Source of the DNA: Sphingomonas sanguinis | GTDB taxonomy: Bacteria > Pseudomonadota > Alphaproteobacteria > Sphingomonadales > Sphingomonadaceae | Reading direction: 5' to 3' | Length of the DNA: 64,000 nucleotides | Assembly: GCF_019297835.1 (NCBI RefSeq) | Contig: NZ_CP079203.1 | Span: 1,027,001 to 1,091,000, forward strand | In this document: positions 1 to 8,113 of the stretch, piece after piece | How positions within the stretch are numbered: position 1 is the first letter of the stretch | How the letters are laid out: each line of letters opens with the position of its first letter | Notes under the pieces: generated by a model | Seen by the model: the letters and a program-made list of their open reading frames with translations, nothing else | Database searches by the model: none | Told to the model about the DNA's origin: nothing | Translations under genes and position numbers: made by a program

Positions 1-34
1 CGTTCTGCCCGTCACCCATCCTCCAAACTGGTTC

Positions 35-1552
35 GTGATGACGGAAATGACGCCCGCCCGCCCCGCTTATTCGATGCCGTCCGGGCTTAGGCTGAGGCCG
101 AACCGCCCGATCGGTGCGGCGCTGGTTCTGCTGGTCTTTGCGGTGCTGACCCGGATGCGCGACTTCGGCAATCCGGTCGCGCATGTCGACGAGCAATATT
201 ATCTGCTGGTCGGCGACCGCATCCTGCACGGCGCGCGGCTCTATATCGACCTTTGGGACCGCAAACCGCCGGGCCTGTTCCTGCTGTTCGCCGGGTTCCG
301 GCTGCTGCCCGGCGACGGATTCTTGGCTTATCAGCTGATCGGCACCGCCTGCGCCGCCGCGACCGGCTGGTTGATCTGGCTGGCAGCGCGGCGCATGGGA
401 CTGGGCTTCCAAGCCGGATTGGCGGCGGGAGCGGCCTATATCCTGTGGCTGCCGTTGCTCAGCGGGGGAAGCGGCCAGTCGCCGGTCTTCTACAATCTGG
501 CGATGACCGCCGCCGCCGTCCTGACGCTGGAACTGCCGCGTCTGGCCGAACGGCGCGCGGTCGGGGCGATCGTCGTCAGCGGCGCGGTCGCCTGTCTGTT
601 GGCGGGGATCGCGATCCAGATCAAATATACGCCTTTGGTCGAGGGGGCGTTCTTCGGCCTCGCGCATTTCTGGTATCTCTGGCGGGCGCGGCCGAGCGTC
701 GTGGTCGTGCTTCTCGCGGCGCTGGCGTGGATCGCGCTGGGGCTGCTGCCGACAGCGCTGGTCATGCTGTATTTCTGGCAGGGCGATGCGGCGGCGTTCG
801 ACGCCTTCTGGTTCGCCAATTTCACCTCGATCACGCTGCGGCGCGGTTATCCGGCGGCCAAGATCATCGGACGCCTGGCCGGGATCGGGGGGCAGCTGCT
901 GCCGCTGGTCGCCTGCGCGGTCTATGCCTGGCGCAAGGGGCCTAGGCATCCGGCGCTGACGCTGACCCGCATCTGGCTGGGTTTCGCGCTGATCGCCTTT
1001 GCGATGATCGGGGCGTTTTTCGACCATTATGCCCTGCCGCTGGTCGCACCGCTGGCGCTCGCCGCCGCGCCCGCCTTTGCGCTGCGGCGAAGGGCAGTGG
1101 TCGCGGTCTTCGTGATCGGCGCGGGGCTGTTCGTCTTCCACTCCGCAACCAACGATCCGAGCGAGGGCGACGGCATCCGCCGCATGGCGCGGGTGATGGC
1201 GGCGGTGGACGGGCGCGAATGCCCCTATGTCTTTGCGGGCGATTCCAGCCTCTATCACCTGTCGGGCGGATGCATCCCGACCGCTTATGCCTTCCCCTCC
1301 TCGCTCGCCTATGAAGCGGAGCGCGGGGCGATCGGGATCGACGAGGCGGCCGAGGTTGCGCGCATCCTCGCCCGCCGTCCGCCAGCGATCGTGACGATGG
1401 ACGATCCCTTCTCGCCCTGGAACGCGGCCACCCAGGCGCAGGTCGCAAAGGCGCTCGCGGTGGATTATCGCCCGGTCATGAAGATCCCGCGCGAGGAGCG
1501 GCACGAGCTGCTCTATGTTCGTCGCGACCTGCCCGTTCCGCCTGCGGAATAA
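35..1552 (+). CDS. Polytopic membrane glycosyltransferase-like protein (GT39/ArnT type)
   Basis: A 505-residue integral membrane protein with about ten hydrophobic segments. After the first membrane span there is an acidic Asp-Glu pair (about residues 52-53, in the stretch HVDEQYYLLVGDRI) followed by DLWDRKPPG. This matches the first periplasmic loop of polyprenol-phosphate-sugar dependent glycosyltransferases of the GT39/ArnT superfamily, where the acidic pair is catalytic. By family knowledge it would transfer a sugar from a lipid carrier to an envelope acceptor; the acceptor cannot be told. Start choice is open: GTG at 35, ATG at 38 or ATG at 47, none with a clear ribosome site. It stands alone, with a GST gene 75 bases downstream on the same strand. 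Confidence 0.72.
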   Translation: MMTEMTPARPAYSMPSGLRLRPNRPIGAALVLLVFAVLTRMRDFGNPVAHVDEQYYLLVGDRILHGARLYIDLWDRKPPGLFLLFAGFRLLPGDGFLAYQLIGTACAAATGWLIWLAARRMGLGFQAGLAAGAAYILWLPLLSGGSGQSPVFYNLAMTAAAVLTLELPRLAERRAVGAIVVSGAVACLLAGIAIQIKYTPLVEGAFFGLAHFWYLWRARPSVVVVLLAALAWIALGLLPTALVMLYFWQGDAAAFDAFWFANFTSITLRRGYPAAKIIGRLAGIGGQLLPLVACAVYAWRKGPRHPALTLTRIWLGFALIAFAMIGAFFDHYALPLVAPLALAAAPAFALRRRAVVAVFVIGAGLFVFHSATNDPSEGDGIRRMARVMAAVDGRECPYVFAGDSSLYHLSGGCIPTAYAFPSSLAYEAERGAIGIDEAAEVARILARRPPAIVTMDDPFSPWNAATQAQVAKALAVDYRPVMKIPREERHELLYVRRDLPVPPAE

Positions 1553-1627
1553 AAGACACGGCCGAGGTTGTTTTCGCCCCCGCCGCGCCCCATCTCCCGC
1601 GCCGGATAATGCTGGAGCGAAAAGCCA

Positions 1628-2491
1628 ATGAGCGACGAATCCTATACCCCGCCCGCGATCTGGACCTGGGAAAAGGAAAGCGGCGGACGCTTCGCCGCCA
1701 TCAATCGCCCGGTCGCGGGTGCAACCCATGACAAGGAGCTGCCGGTTGGCCAGCACCCGCTCCAGCTCTATTCGATGGGCACGCCCAACGGCGTCAAGGT
1801 CACCATCCTGCTGGAGGAATTGCTCGCTGCCGGTTATGCGGGGGCGGAGTATGACGCCTGGCTGATCAGCATTTCGGACGGCGACCAGTTCGGCAGCGGC
1901 TTCGTCGCGGTCAATCCCAATTCCAAGATCCCCGCACTGGTCGACCGGCGGGGCAGCGAGCCGCTCGCTATCTTCGAATCCGGCGCGATCATGGTCCATC
2001 TGGCCGAGAGCTTCGGCGCGTTCCTGCCGACCGAACCGGCGGCCAGGGCGCGAGTCCTGTCGTGGCTGTTCTGGCAGATGGGCAGCGCGCCGTTCCTGGG
2101 CGGCGGTTTCGGCCATTTCTATGCCTATGCCCCGGTGAAGATCGAGTATGCCATCAACCGCTATGCGATGGAGGCCAAGCGCCAGCTCGACGTGCTGAAC
2201 CGCCAGCTGGAGCATAATGCGTTCGTTGCTGGCGACGAATACAGCATCGCCGACATGGCGATCTGGCCCTGGTACGGCCAGCTGGTGCTGGGCGACCTCT
2301 ACAATGCCGCCGAGTTTCTTCAGGTGCAGGACTATACCCATGTCCTGCGCTGGGCGCGCGAGATCGCGGCCCGGCCTGCGGTGAAGCGGGGACGGATGGT
2401 GAATCGCACGATCGGCGAGCCGTCCGAGCAGCTGCGCGAGCGCCACGACGCCAGCGATTTCGAGACGAAGACGGCCGACAAGCGGGGGTGA
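1628..2491 (+). CDS. YghU-type glutathione S-transferase (disulfide-bond reductase)
   Basis: 287 residues, the usual length of the YghU (nu-class) glutathione S-transferases, longer than ordinary GSTs because of N- and C-terminal extensions. The family pattern is visible: an N-terminal IWTWEKESGGRFAAINRPVAG arm, thioredoxin-fold NGVKVTILLEE near residue 58, NSKIPALVD around residue 98, and FESGAIMVHLAE before the all-helical C-terminal domain (about 125-270). YghU enzymes bind two glutathiones and reduce disulfides or peroxides in the cytoplasm. The start at ATG 1628 is preceded by a weak purine-rich stretch (GGAGCGAAAAG). The gene is followed by a repeat element at 2501. Confidence 0.85.
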   Translation: MSDESYTPPAIWTWEKESGGRFAAINRPVAGATHDKELPVGQHPLQLYSMGTPNGVKVTILLEELLAAGYAGAEYDAWLISISDGDQFGSGFVAVNPNSKIPALVDRRGSEPLAIFESGAIMVHLAESFGAFLPTEPAARARVLSWLFWQMGSAPFLGGGFGHFYAYAPVKIEYAINRYAMEAKRQLDVLNRQLEHNAFVAGDEYSIADMAIWPWYGQLVLGDLYNAAEFLQVQDYTHVLRWAREIAARPAVKRGRMVNRTIGEPSEQLRERHDASDFETKTADKRG

Positions 2492-2500
2492 CACTAAAAT

Positions 2501-2625
2501 CCTCCCCGCTCGCGGGGAGGTGGCAGTCCGAAGGGCTGACGGAGGGGGATCTCCGCGAAGGGCGTCATGTGCCGCACTCCCCCTCCACCATGCTACGCAT
2601 GGTCCCCCTCCCCGTGCCGGGGAGG
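2501..2625. repeat. Family I GC-rich multi-hairpin repeat, copy 1
   Basis: About 125 bases that open with the hairpin CCTCCCCGCTCGCGGGGAGG and close with CCTCCCCGTGCCGGGGAGG. Between them are the family core GTGGCAGTCCGAAGGGCTGA, then GGAGGGGG...CTCCCCCTCC and CCATGCTACGCATGG, so the whole unit can fold into several hairpins. Related units lie at 20982-21099 and 32277-32386. It sits between the YghU-type gene and the next co-directional gene, and may act as a terminator or mRNA-stabilising structure. Confidence 0.8.
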
Positions 2626-2702
2626 ATTTGAACGTGACGCCCGCATGTCATCTGCCGCGAATGGCTTGATCCCTGCCGCCGTCTGCGCCTTAAGTCCCCG
2701 CC

Positions 2703-5096
2703 ATGCTCCCTCGCCTTCCTTTCCCTCGCCCGCTGATGGTGCTTGCCCTTGCGGCGGCCGCCCTGGTCGAAAGCCCGCTCTGCGCCGCCGACCCCGCGCC
2801 CTTCGACCTGCCGGGGCCGGGATTGCGTATCTCGGTCACGCGCGGCGACCGGACCCTGCCCATCGCCGAGGTGCCCAACCTCGCCACCGGCGACAAGCTG
2901 ACGATCGAGGCGGACCTGCCGCGCGACCAGCGAGCCCATTATATCCTCTTCTCCGCCTTTCTCAGCGGCGCGACCAATCCGCCGCCCAAGGACTGGGTGA
3001 AGTCGGCCGAAACCTGGAAGCCCAAGGACAAGGATCGCCGCCTGACCCTGACCGTGCCCAAGGGCGCCCGGCAGATGGCGCTGTTCCTGGTGCCGGAAAC
3101 GGGCGGCGCATCGGGCACCATCGTCGATGCGGTGCGCGACCGGCCGGGCGAGTTCGTCCGTGCGGTGCAGGACCTGAACCAGGCCTCGCTAGACCGTTCG
3201 CGGCTGAACGCCTTTGTCGCGGCGATCCGCGCACAGGAAAACAGCCACCCCGAGTTCCTGCGCACCCTCGCGCCCGCTCTGTCGAACAGCCTGGCGATCA
3301 AGCTGAACGCCGACTGCCTGGCCAAGGTGATCGAGTTGCAGGCGGCCTGTCTGCTCGAAAACCAGGAAAATCTGGTGCTGGCCGACATCCATAGCAGCTC
3401 GATGACCGACACGCTGATCGGCGCGCCGACCGATCTAGCCTTGCAGGTCAGCTATACGCGCGAGGCCGGACTGGGCTATTACAGCCCCTATATCGCCGTC
3501 GTGCGCGACATCGCGCGGGTGTTCGGCGCGTTCGGCAATCCGCAGTTCGGCTATCTGCCGACGCTGGCGACGCGCGACGGGGAACGGATGTCGCTCCTGC
3601 TCAACGCAGCCCCCTCCTTTGCCAAGCCCAAATCGGTACTGGTCGCCGCCATGCCGGCGATCGACGCGGTCAGCCCGCCGCGTTTGCGCGTCACCGGCGA
3701 CGTGCCGCTGTGTGGGGCGCGGCCGGGCCTGGTCCTGCCGGTCGAGGGCGCGCCGCTGATCTACTCGACCGCGTTCGCACGCAACATGACGGTGTCGATC
3801 ACCACCGCCGACGGCAAGCGGATCGACCTGCCCGTTCGCGCGCGCGCCGATCGCGGGGGTTATGTTCTGAGCGATCCGCTGCCTGCGGGGGCGCTGTCGG
3901 GCAAGGTCTCGGCCAAGCTGCACGGCGACTGGGGCTTCGACAGTTTCGAGGGGCCGAACTTTACCCTGCAATTCCCCGGCAGCGGCGACTGGCGTGCGGA
4001 TGATGGCGGCCAGAGCCTGGTTGTCGGTCGCGACAACAGCGTCGCGCTGACCGGCCCGGCCGCTGCCTGCGTAACCGGCGTGACGATGCGCAGCGGCTCG
4101 GGCGCGCCGCAGCCCGTGCCCTTCACCCTGCGCGGAGCGGACGGAATCAATGTCACCCTGCCGCTGAAAGCGGCGCGGGCGGGCGAGGTGACGCTGGAGG
4201 TGCAGCAGATCGGCGACGCCACCCCGCGCTCGGTCGCCTTGCGCGCCTTCTCGCCCGCCAGCCGGATCGACACGGTGACGCTGGCCAAGGGCGATCGCTT
4301 TGCCACGCTGACCGGGCAAAGGCTCGACGAAATCGCCGGGATCGAGATCGGCGATGTCCGCCTCTCCCCCGATGGCCTGACGCGCGAGGGCGATACCGAC
4401 CGGCTGGTCGTCACCGCCGCCGATGGGCGCCAGCCGTCGGGTACCAGTGCGAAGATCAGGCTGACCGACGGACGCACCCTATCGGTGCCGATCACCGCCG
4501 CGCCGCCGCGTCCCTCGGCCACGCTGATCGCCCGCAGCCTGACGCCCAAGGCGGCGGCGGGCGCGGTGACGCTGGCGACCAAGGACGAGACGATCCTGCC
4601 CGACAATAGCCGCCTGACCTTCTCGGTCCGCGCGGGCGACGGCACCCGGCTGGCCCCGACCGACGCGATCGAGGTCGCCACCAACGATGGCAGCGCCTCA
4701 GTCACGCTGGAGGGCGGACGCGACGTGCGGCTGTCCTCGCCCGATATCGCGGTGGCGACACTCGACCCGGCGCGGCTGGGTCCAGCGGCGGCGGGGGGCT
4801 TGCGCTATCGGATCGTGCGTGGTGGCATCAAGGGCGACTGGAGTCCGCTGGCCACGCTGGTCCGGCTGCCGGGGATCGACGCGATCACCTGTGCCGCCGA
4901 TGGGTGCCAGATGGCCGGGCGCGACCTGTTCCTGATCGACCGGGTGGCGGCGAGTGCCGACATGGCCGGGGCGGTGAATGTTCCGCCGGGCTTTACGGCG
5001 TCGCGGTTGGCGGTGCCTCAGGCGCAGAATGGGTCACTGTACGTGACGTTGCGGGATTCGCCGGGAGTGGTGTTTACCTTGGCGCAGAAGTCATAG
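2703..5096 (+). CDS. Large exported protein of unknown function
   Basis: A 797-residue protein that I do not recognise. It begins with a signal peptide (MLPRLPFPRPLMVLALAAAALVESPLCAA, cleavage likely after the Ala-rich stretch). The mature part has no further membrane segment. The first ~300 residues contain a charged alpha/beta stretch with Cys pairs around ADCLAKVIELQAACLLEN. The remainder is rich in Thr/Gly/Val and short beta-like periods, as in multi-domain beta-sandwich envelope proteins, with a CAADGC cysteine pair near the end. Translation probably starts at ATG 2703, but no clear ribosome site precedes it. Base composition matches its neighbours. It ends 103 bases before a convergent GST gene, with a family II inverted repeat between them. 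Confidence 0.75.
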   Translation: MLPRLPFPRPLMVLALAAAALVESPLCAADPAPFDLPGPGLRISVTRGDRTLPIAEVPNLATGDKLTIEADLPRDQRAHYILFSAFLSGATNPPPKDWVKSAETWKPKDKDRRLTLTVPKGARQMALFLVPETGGASGTIVDAVRDRPGEFVRAVQDLNQASLDRSRLNAFVAAIRAQENSHPEFLRTLAPALSNSLAIKLNADCLAKVIELQAACLLENQENLVLADIHSSSMTDTLIGAPTDLALQVSYTREAGLGYYSPYIAVVRDIARVFGAFGNPQFGYLPTLATRDGERMSLLLNAAPSFAKPKSVLVAAMPAIDAVSPPRLRVTGDVPLCGARPGLVLPVEGAPLIYSTAFARNMTVSITTADGKRIDLPVRARADRGGYVLSDPLPAGALSGKVSAKLHGDWGFDSFEGPNFTLQFPGSGDWRADDGGQSLVVGRDNSVALTGPAAACVTGVTMRSGSGAPQPVPFTLRGADGINVTLPLKAARAGEVTLEVQQIGDATPRSVALRAFSPASRIDTVTLAKGDRFATLTGQRLDEIAGIEIGDVRLSPDGLTREGDTDRLVVTAADGRQPSGTSAKIRLTDGRTLSVPITAAPPRPSATLIARSLTPKAAAGAVTLATKDETILPDNSRLTFSVRAGDGTRLAPTDAIEVATNDGSASVTLEGGRDVRLSSPDIAVATLDPARLGPAAAGGLRYRIVRGGIKGDWSPLATLVRLPGIDAITCAADGCQMAGRDLFLIDRVAASADMAGAVNVPPGFTASRLAVPQAQNGSLYVTLRDSPGVVFTLAQKS

Positions 5097-5106
5097 GGTT
5101 TCCCCT

Positions 5107-5192
5107 GGCCTTCGACTTCGCTCAGGCTGAACGGAGGTTGGGGTTTTGGGGCCTTGTACCGAAAGCCGTTCACGCTGAGCGAAGTCGAAGCG
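5107..5192. repeat. Family II inverted repeat between convergent genes, locus 1
   Basis: Two 25-base arms, 5110-5134 and 5166-5190, are reverse complements at 23 of 25 positions. The left arm begins CTTCGACTTCGCTCAGGCTG; the 31-base loop contains GGTTGGGGTTTTGGGG. The element separates the 3' ends of the 797-residue protein gene (+) and the GST gene (-), where it could serve as a two-way terminator. The same word returns at 48209 and 61706. Confidence 0.85.
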
Positions 5193-5199
5193 CACGCCC

Positions 5200-5982
5200 C
5201 TACCCCGGCCACGAAAACCGGATATTGTCCTCCCGCAAACCCTCCAGCACCACCGGCACTCCGCCCGAGCGGATCATCCATTCCAGCCGGTGGTCGCGAT
5301 ATTCGCGCCGTCTCCCGCCGCTGCGATAATGGTCGGCGGCCTGCGCCATATGCGCCGCCGCCGCGTCGAACTCGGCAAAGGTCTCCGCGACCGCAGGCCG
5401 CGCCGAAACCCGCTCATGCCACTGCGCCAGCGGCGATCCCGCCACCGGTCCGAGCCCGTAATGGACCGAGCGGTTGACCATCGGCGCCACCGCCGCATCG
5501 GCCCGCCCGAACGTCTCGCCGCCGAACCACGGCGCATCGCCCAATCGCTTCGTCAGCCACGCCTGAAGCACCCGCGTGTCGGTCGCCGCGACATGGCGCA
5601 TATCGTCCGCCAGCGCCCCCTCGGCCCGGCGGAACCACAGGATCTCGCCATAGCCCCAGTTCACCGCCTCATATTGGCTGTCGGCAATCTCCTCGATCTC
5701 GCGCTGGCGGGCGCGGACGAGCGGGTCGTGCGGCATCAGCGGCGTTTCGGGCCAGCGTTCGTCGAGATAATCGAGGATGATCGTCGATTCGAAGATCGAC
5801 TGGCCGCCCTCGACGATCAGCACCGGCACTTCGGTCCGGGGATTGGCGGCGGCGAAGGCGGTATCCTGCCGCCCCGTTCCGAAATCATCCGGCAGCATGC
5901 GGGTAAAGGCGATGCCCTTTTCGCGCAGCGCGATCTTCACCTTCTGCCCATAGGAAGACAGCGGATGATCGTAGAGGATCAC
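5200..5982 (-). CDS. Glutathione S-transferase family protein
   Basis: 260 residues with an N-terminal thioredoxin-fold GST domain (MILYDHPLSSYGQKVKIALREKGI at 1-24; TEVPVLIVEGGQSIFEST around 50-70, the cis-Pro and Glu-Ser glutathione contacts) and an alpha-helical C-terminal domain (about 85-225). The Ser in SSYGQKV is a plausible catalytic residue. The substrate cannot be told. The start overlaps the end of the MarR-type regulator gene by 4 bases (5979-5982), so the two are translationally coupled, with ohrR as first gene. That suggests the enzyme takes part in handling organic peroxides or their electrophilic products under OhrR control. Confidence 0.85.
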   Translation of the reverse strand: MILYDHPLSSYGQKVKIALREKGIAFTRMLPDDFGTGRQDTAFAAANPRTEVPVLIVEGGQSIFESTIILDYLDERWPETPLMPHDPLVRARQREIEEIADSQYEAVNWGYGEILWFRRAEGALADDMRHVAATDTRVLQAWLTKRLGDAPWFGGETFGRADAAVAPMVNRSVHYGLGPVAGSPLAQWHERVSARPAVAETFAEFDAAAAHMAQAADHYRSGGRRREYRDHRLEWMIRSGGVPVVLEGLREDNIRFSWPG

Positions 5983-6425
5983 GCCGCCGCGCCGTCCCGC
6001 CGTTCGAGCGCCAGACGCAGGGCGTGCACCTCGGTCTTCAGGGCCTTGAGGTCATCGACCTCCATCCCCGACCGGGCGATCAGCTCCTCGCCCAGGCAGC
6101 CGCACCGATCCCGCATCTCGCGCCCGGCGGGGGTCAGGCTGACCCGCACCTGCCGCTCGTCCTGCGCATCGCGTTCGCGCACCAGCAGCCCGGCGGTCTC
6201 CAGCCGCTTGACCAGCGGCGTGACCGTGCTGGACTCCAGCGACAGGCGATGCGCGATCGCACCGATCGTGCGCCCATCCTCCTCCCACAGGACATGCAGC
6301 GCCAGATATTGCGGATAGGTCAGGCCAAGCTGGTCGAGCATCGGCTTGTAGCTTCGCTGGATCGCCATGTTGGCGGCATAGACCGCAAAACACAGCTGTT
6401 CGTCGAGCGGCCATGGGGCCGACAT
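5979..6425 (-). CDS. ohrR: MarR-family peroxide sensor OhrR
   Basis: 148 residues with the OhrR signature: Cys12 in EQLCFAVYAAN, the conserved redox cysteine oxidised by organic hydroperoxides, followed by TYPQYLALHVLWEEDG and the winged-helix DNA-binding part (about 55-100, ESSTVTPLVKRLETAGLLVR). OhrR represses ohr until oxidised. The gene is divergent from ohr across a 110-base spacer holding two operator-like dyads, as expected for autoregulation. A clear ribosome site (AGGGAG, 6433-6438 on the complement) precedes ATG 6425. The downstream GST gene overlaps by four bases. Confidence 0.92.
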   Translation of the reverse strand: MSAPWPLDEQLCFAVYAANMAIQRSYKPMLDQLGLTYPQYLALHVLWEEDGRTIGAIAHRLSLESSTVTPLVKRLETAGLLVRERDAQDERQVRVSLTPAGREMRDRCGCLGEELIARSGMEVDDLKALKTEVHALRLALERRDGAAA

Positions 6426-6535
6426 TTGCCATCTCCCTTTAGGGTGAAATGTATATCACGATAAAAGAAGCGCTGGACAAGTCCGTTCCGCCACCCCATA
6501 TATGTATTGCGATAAATAATATCGGAGACACTATC
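6426..6535. promoter_or_regulatory. ohrR-ohr divergent promoter region with two dyads
   Basis: This 110-base AT-rich stretch separates ohrR and ohr. Two inverted repeats stand out: TATATC-AC-GATAAA at 6452-6465 (one mismatch) near ohrR, and CGATA-AATAA-TATCG at 6510-6524 (perfect arms) directly before the ohr ribosome site GGAGA (6524-6528). Both are plausible OhrR binding sites; OhrR operators are AT-rich dyads between ohrR and ohr. The assignment to OhrR is inference. Confidence 0.6.
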
Positions 6536-6961
6536 ATGACGATCGACGTGAAGTACCAGACCCAGGCGCGTGCCACGGGTGGCCGTGACGGCCAGGCGAG
6601 CACCCCGGACGGCACGCTCGACGTCAAGCTGTCGACGCCCAAGGAACTGGGCGGCGCCGGCGGCGACGGCAGCAACCCGGAGCAGCTGTTCGCAGCGGGC
6701 TATTCGGCCTGCTTCATCGGCGCGCTCAAGGTGGCGGGCCAGCAGCTGAAGGTGAAGATTCCCGATGACGTCGCCGTGTCGGCCAAGGTCGGCATCGGTC
6801 CGCGCGCGGCGGGCGGGTTCGGCATCACCGCCGACCTCACCGTCGAACTGCCGGGCATCGATCGCGCCGAGGCCGAAAAGCTGGTCGAGGCCGCGCATCA
6901 GATCTGCCCCTATTCGAACGCCACGCGCGGCAATGTGGATGTCGGCCTGACGCTGGCCTGA
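6536..6961 (+). CDS. ohr: Organic hydroperoxide resistance protein Ohr
   Basis: 141 residues, the typical length of Ohr, a homodimeric thiol peroxidase that detoxifies organic hydroperoxides using lipoylated partners. Both catalytic cysteines are visible: Cys59 in [11 protein letters not shown] and Cys124 in [13 protein letters not shown]. Other family marks are TGGRDG near residue 14 and [18 protein letters not shown]. The start at ATG 6536 is chosen over an upstream in-frame ATG at 6449 because GGAGA lies 7 bases before it and the upstream part has no similarity to Ohr and covers the operator region. A strong terminator follows. Confidence 0.96.
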   Translation: MTIDVKYQTQARATGGRDGQASTPDGTLDVKLSTPKELGGAGGDGSNPEQLFAAGYSACFIGALKVAGQQLKVKIPDDVAVSAKVGIGPRAAGGFGITADLTVELPGIDRAEAEKLVEAAHQICPYSNATRGNVDVGLTLA

Positions 6962-6987
6962 CATCCTCCGTACTCCCTGAACCTTCC

Positions 6988-7026
6988 CGGCGCGGTCTGA
7001 CCTCCCTGAAGACCGCGCCGTTTTTT
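6988..7026 (+). terminator. Rho-independent terminator after ohr
   Basis: Perfect 11-base-pair stem CGGCGCGGTCT (6988-6998) / AGACCGCGCCG (7010-7020), an 11-base loop, then six T at 7021-7026. It ends 27 bases after the ohr stop codon and just before the stop of the convergent lacI-type gene. Confidence 0.92.
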
Positions 7027-7027
7027 G

Positions 7028-8050
7028 TCAGGCGGAGTCGCGCACGATCAGGCGTGGCGGCATCTCCAGCCCCGGCGCAGCGGTTCCGTCCAGCCGCGTG
7101 AACAGCGCCGCGACCATTGCCTTGGCCCCCGCCTCCAGATCCTGTCGGATCGTGGTCAGCCGGGGGATGGCGCGTTCGGCCAGCGGCAGGTCGTCAAAGC
7201 CCGTGACCGCCACATCGCCCGGCACCGATCGCCCCCCGGCGACCAGGGCCGCCATCGTCGCCAGCGCGATCATGTCCGACGCGGCGACGATGCCGTCGAT
7301 CCCCTGCCCTTCCCGCGTCATCCGTGCCAGATTGTCCTCGATCTGGTCGGGCATCAATTCGGGCGCGAGCGCCACGTCCAATTGCTGCGGCGGCTTCAGT
7401 CCGGCATCGGCCATCGCGTCGCACAGCCCCGCATGGCGCTGCGCCAGTTCCAGCGTGCGAACCTCGCCCATGAAGGCGATATGGCGGCGCCCCGTCGCGA
7501 TCAGATGTTCGCCCGCCAGCCGCCCGCCCAGCCGATTATCGACGCCGACCGCGCAGTGACGCTGTCCCGGCATGGTGCTGCCCCAGACGACGAGCGGCCG
7601 ATAGGTTTCGGCCACCGCCTCGATCACCGAAAGCTGGTCCGACTGACCGATCAGCAGCACGCCGTCGACCATCCCCGAACGGGTGATCCGCGACAGCCAG
7701 TCATCGTCATCGGGTATGATCCGCGACAGCATCACGTCATGATCGCGCGACGCCAGTTCGTCGGCGAGATGACCGAGCAGCGTCATGAAGAAGGGATCGG
7801 ACAATCGCTGCCGCCGCTCATGGCCCAGCGGAATGGCGACGCCGATCACGCCGGTGCGCTGCGCGCGCAGGCGGCGGGCCATCTGGTTGATCTGGAAATT
7901 ATGTTCGGCGGCCAGCGCCTCGATCCTCGCCCGCGTCTCGGCATTGACCACGCTCTTGCCCGCCAGCGCGCGGCTGACGGTGCCAGGCGACACGCCCGCC
8001 AGCCGGGCAATGTCCTTCAGGGTGCGGGCGGGTGGGGACGCATCGGTCAT
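7028..8050 (-). CDS. LacI-family transcriptional regulator (sugar locus, copy 1)
   Basis: 340 residues. N-terminal LacI helix-turn-helix (about 10-30: TLKDIARLAGVSPGTVSRALAGK) and hinge (NQMARRLRAQRTGVIGV), then a periplasmic-binding-protein-like sensor domain ending TGFDDLPLAERAIPRLTTIRQD. ATG 8050 has GGAGG at 8056-8060 on the complement. It lies downstream of the TonB receptor gene on the same strand, separated by a terminator-like hairpin. It is a close paralog of the second LacI gene at 19336-20385: the helix-turn-helix is nearly identical and blocks such as SDPFFMTxLGHLAD, SGMVDGVLLIGQS and GIVAASDMIA are shared. Probable role: repression of the flanking sugar-uptake genes; the effector is unknown but sucrose or a breakdown product is suggested by the GH68 gene. 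Confidence 0.93.
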   Translation of the reverse strand: MTDASPPARTLKDIARLAGVSPGTVSRALAGKSVVNAETRARIEALAAEHNFQINQMARRLRAQRTGVIGVAIPLGHERRQRLSDPFFMTLLGHLADELASRDHDVMLSRIIPDDDDWLSRITRSGMVDGVLLIGQSDQLSVIEAVAETYRPLVVWGSTMPGQRHCAVGVDNRLGGRLAGEHLIATGRRHIAFMGEVRTLELAQRHAGLCDAMADAGLKPPQQLDVALAPELMPDQIEDNLARMTREGQGIDGIVAASDMIALATMAALVAGGRSVPGDVAVTGFDDLPLAERAIPRLTTIRQDLEAGAKAMVAALFTRLDGTAAPGLEMPPRLIVRDSA

Positions 8051-8067
8051 GGCCAGCCTCCTGAAAC

Positions 8068-8099
8068 AAAAATGAGGCGGATGCCAAGTGGCACCCGCC
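8068..8099 (-). terminator. Terminator-like hairpin between TonB receptor and LacI genes
   Basis: On the complement, GGCGGGTGCC (8099-8090) pairs with GGCATCCGCC (8085-8076) with one G-T pair across a 4-base loop, then TCA and five T (8072-8068). It follows the stop codon of the receptor gene (8114), so the receptor mRNA probably ends here and lacI has partly separate expression. Confidence 0.7.
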
Positions 8100-8113
8100 C
8101 CAAGGGGATTGGA

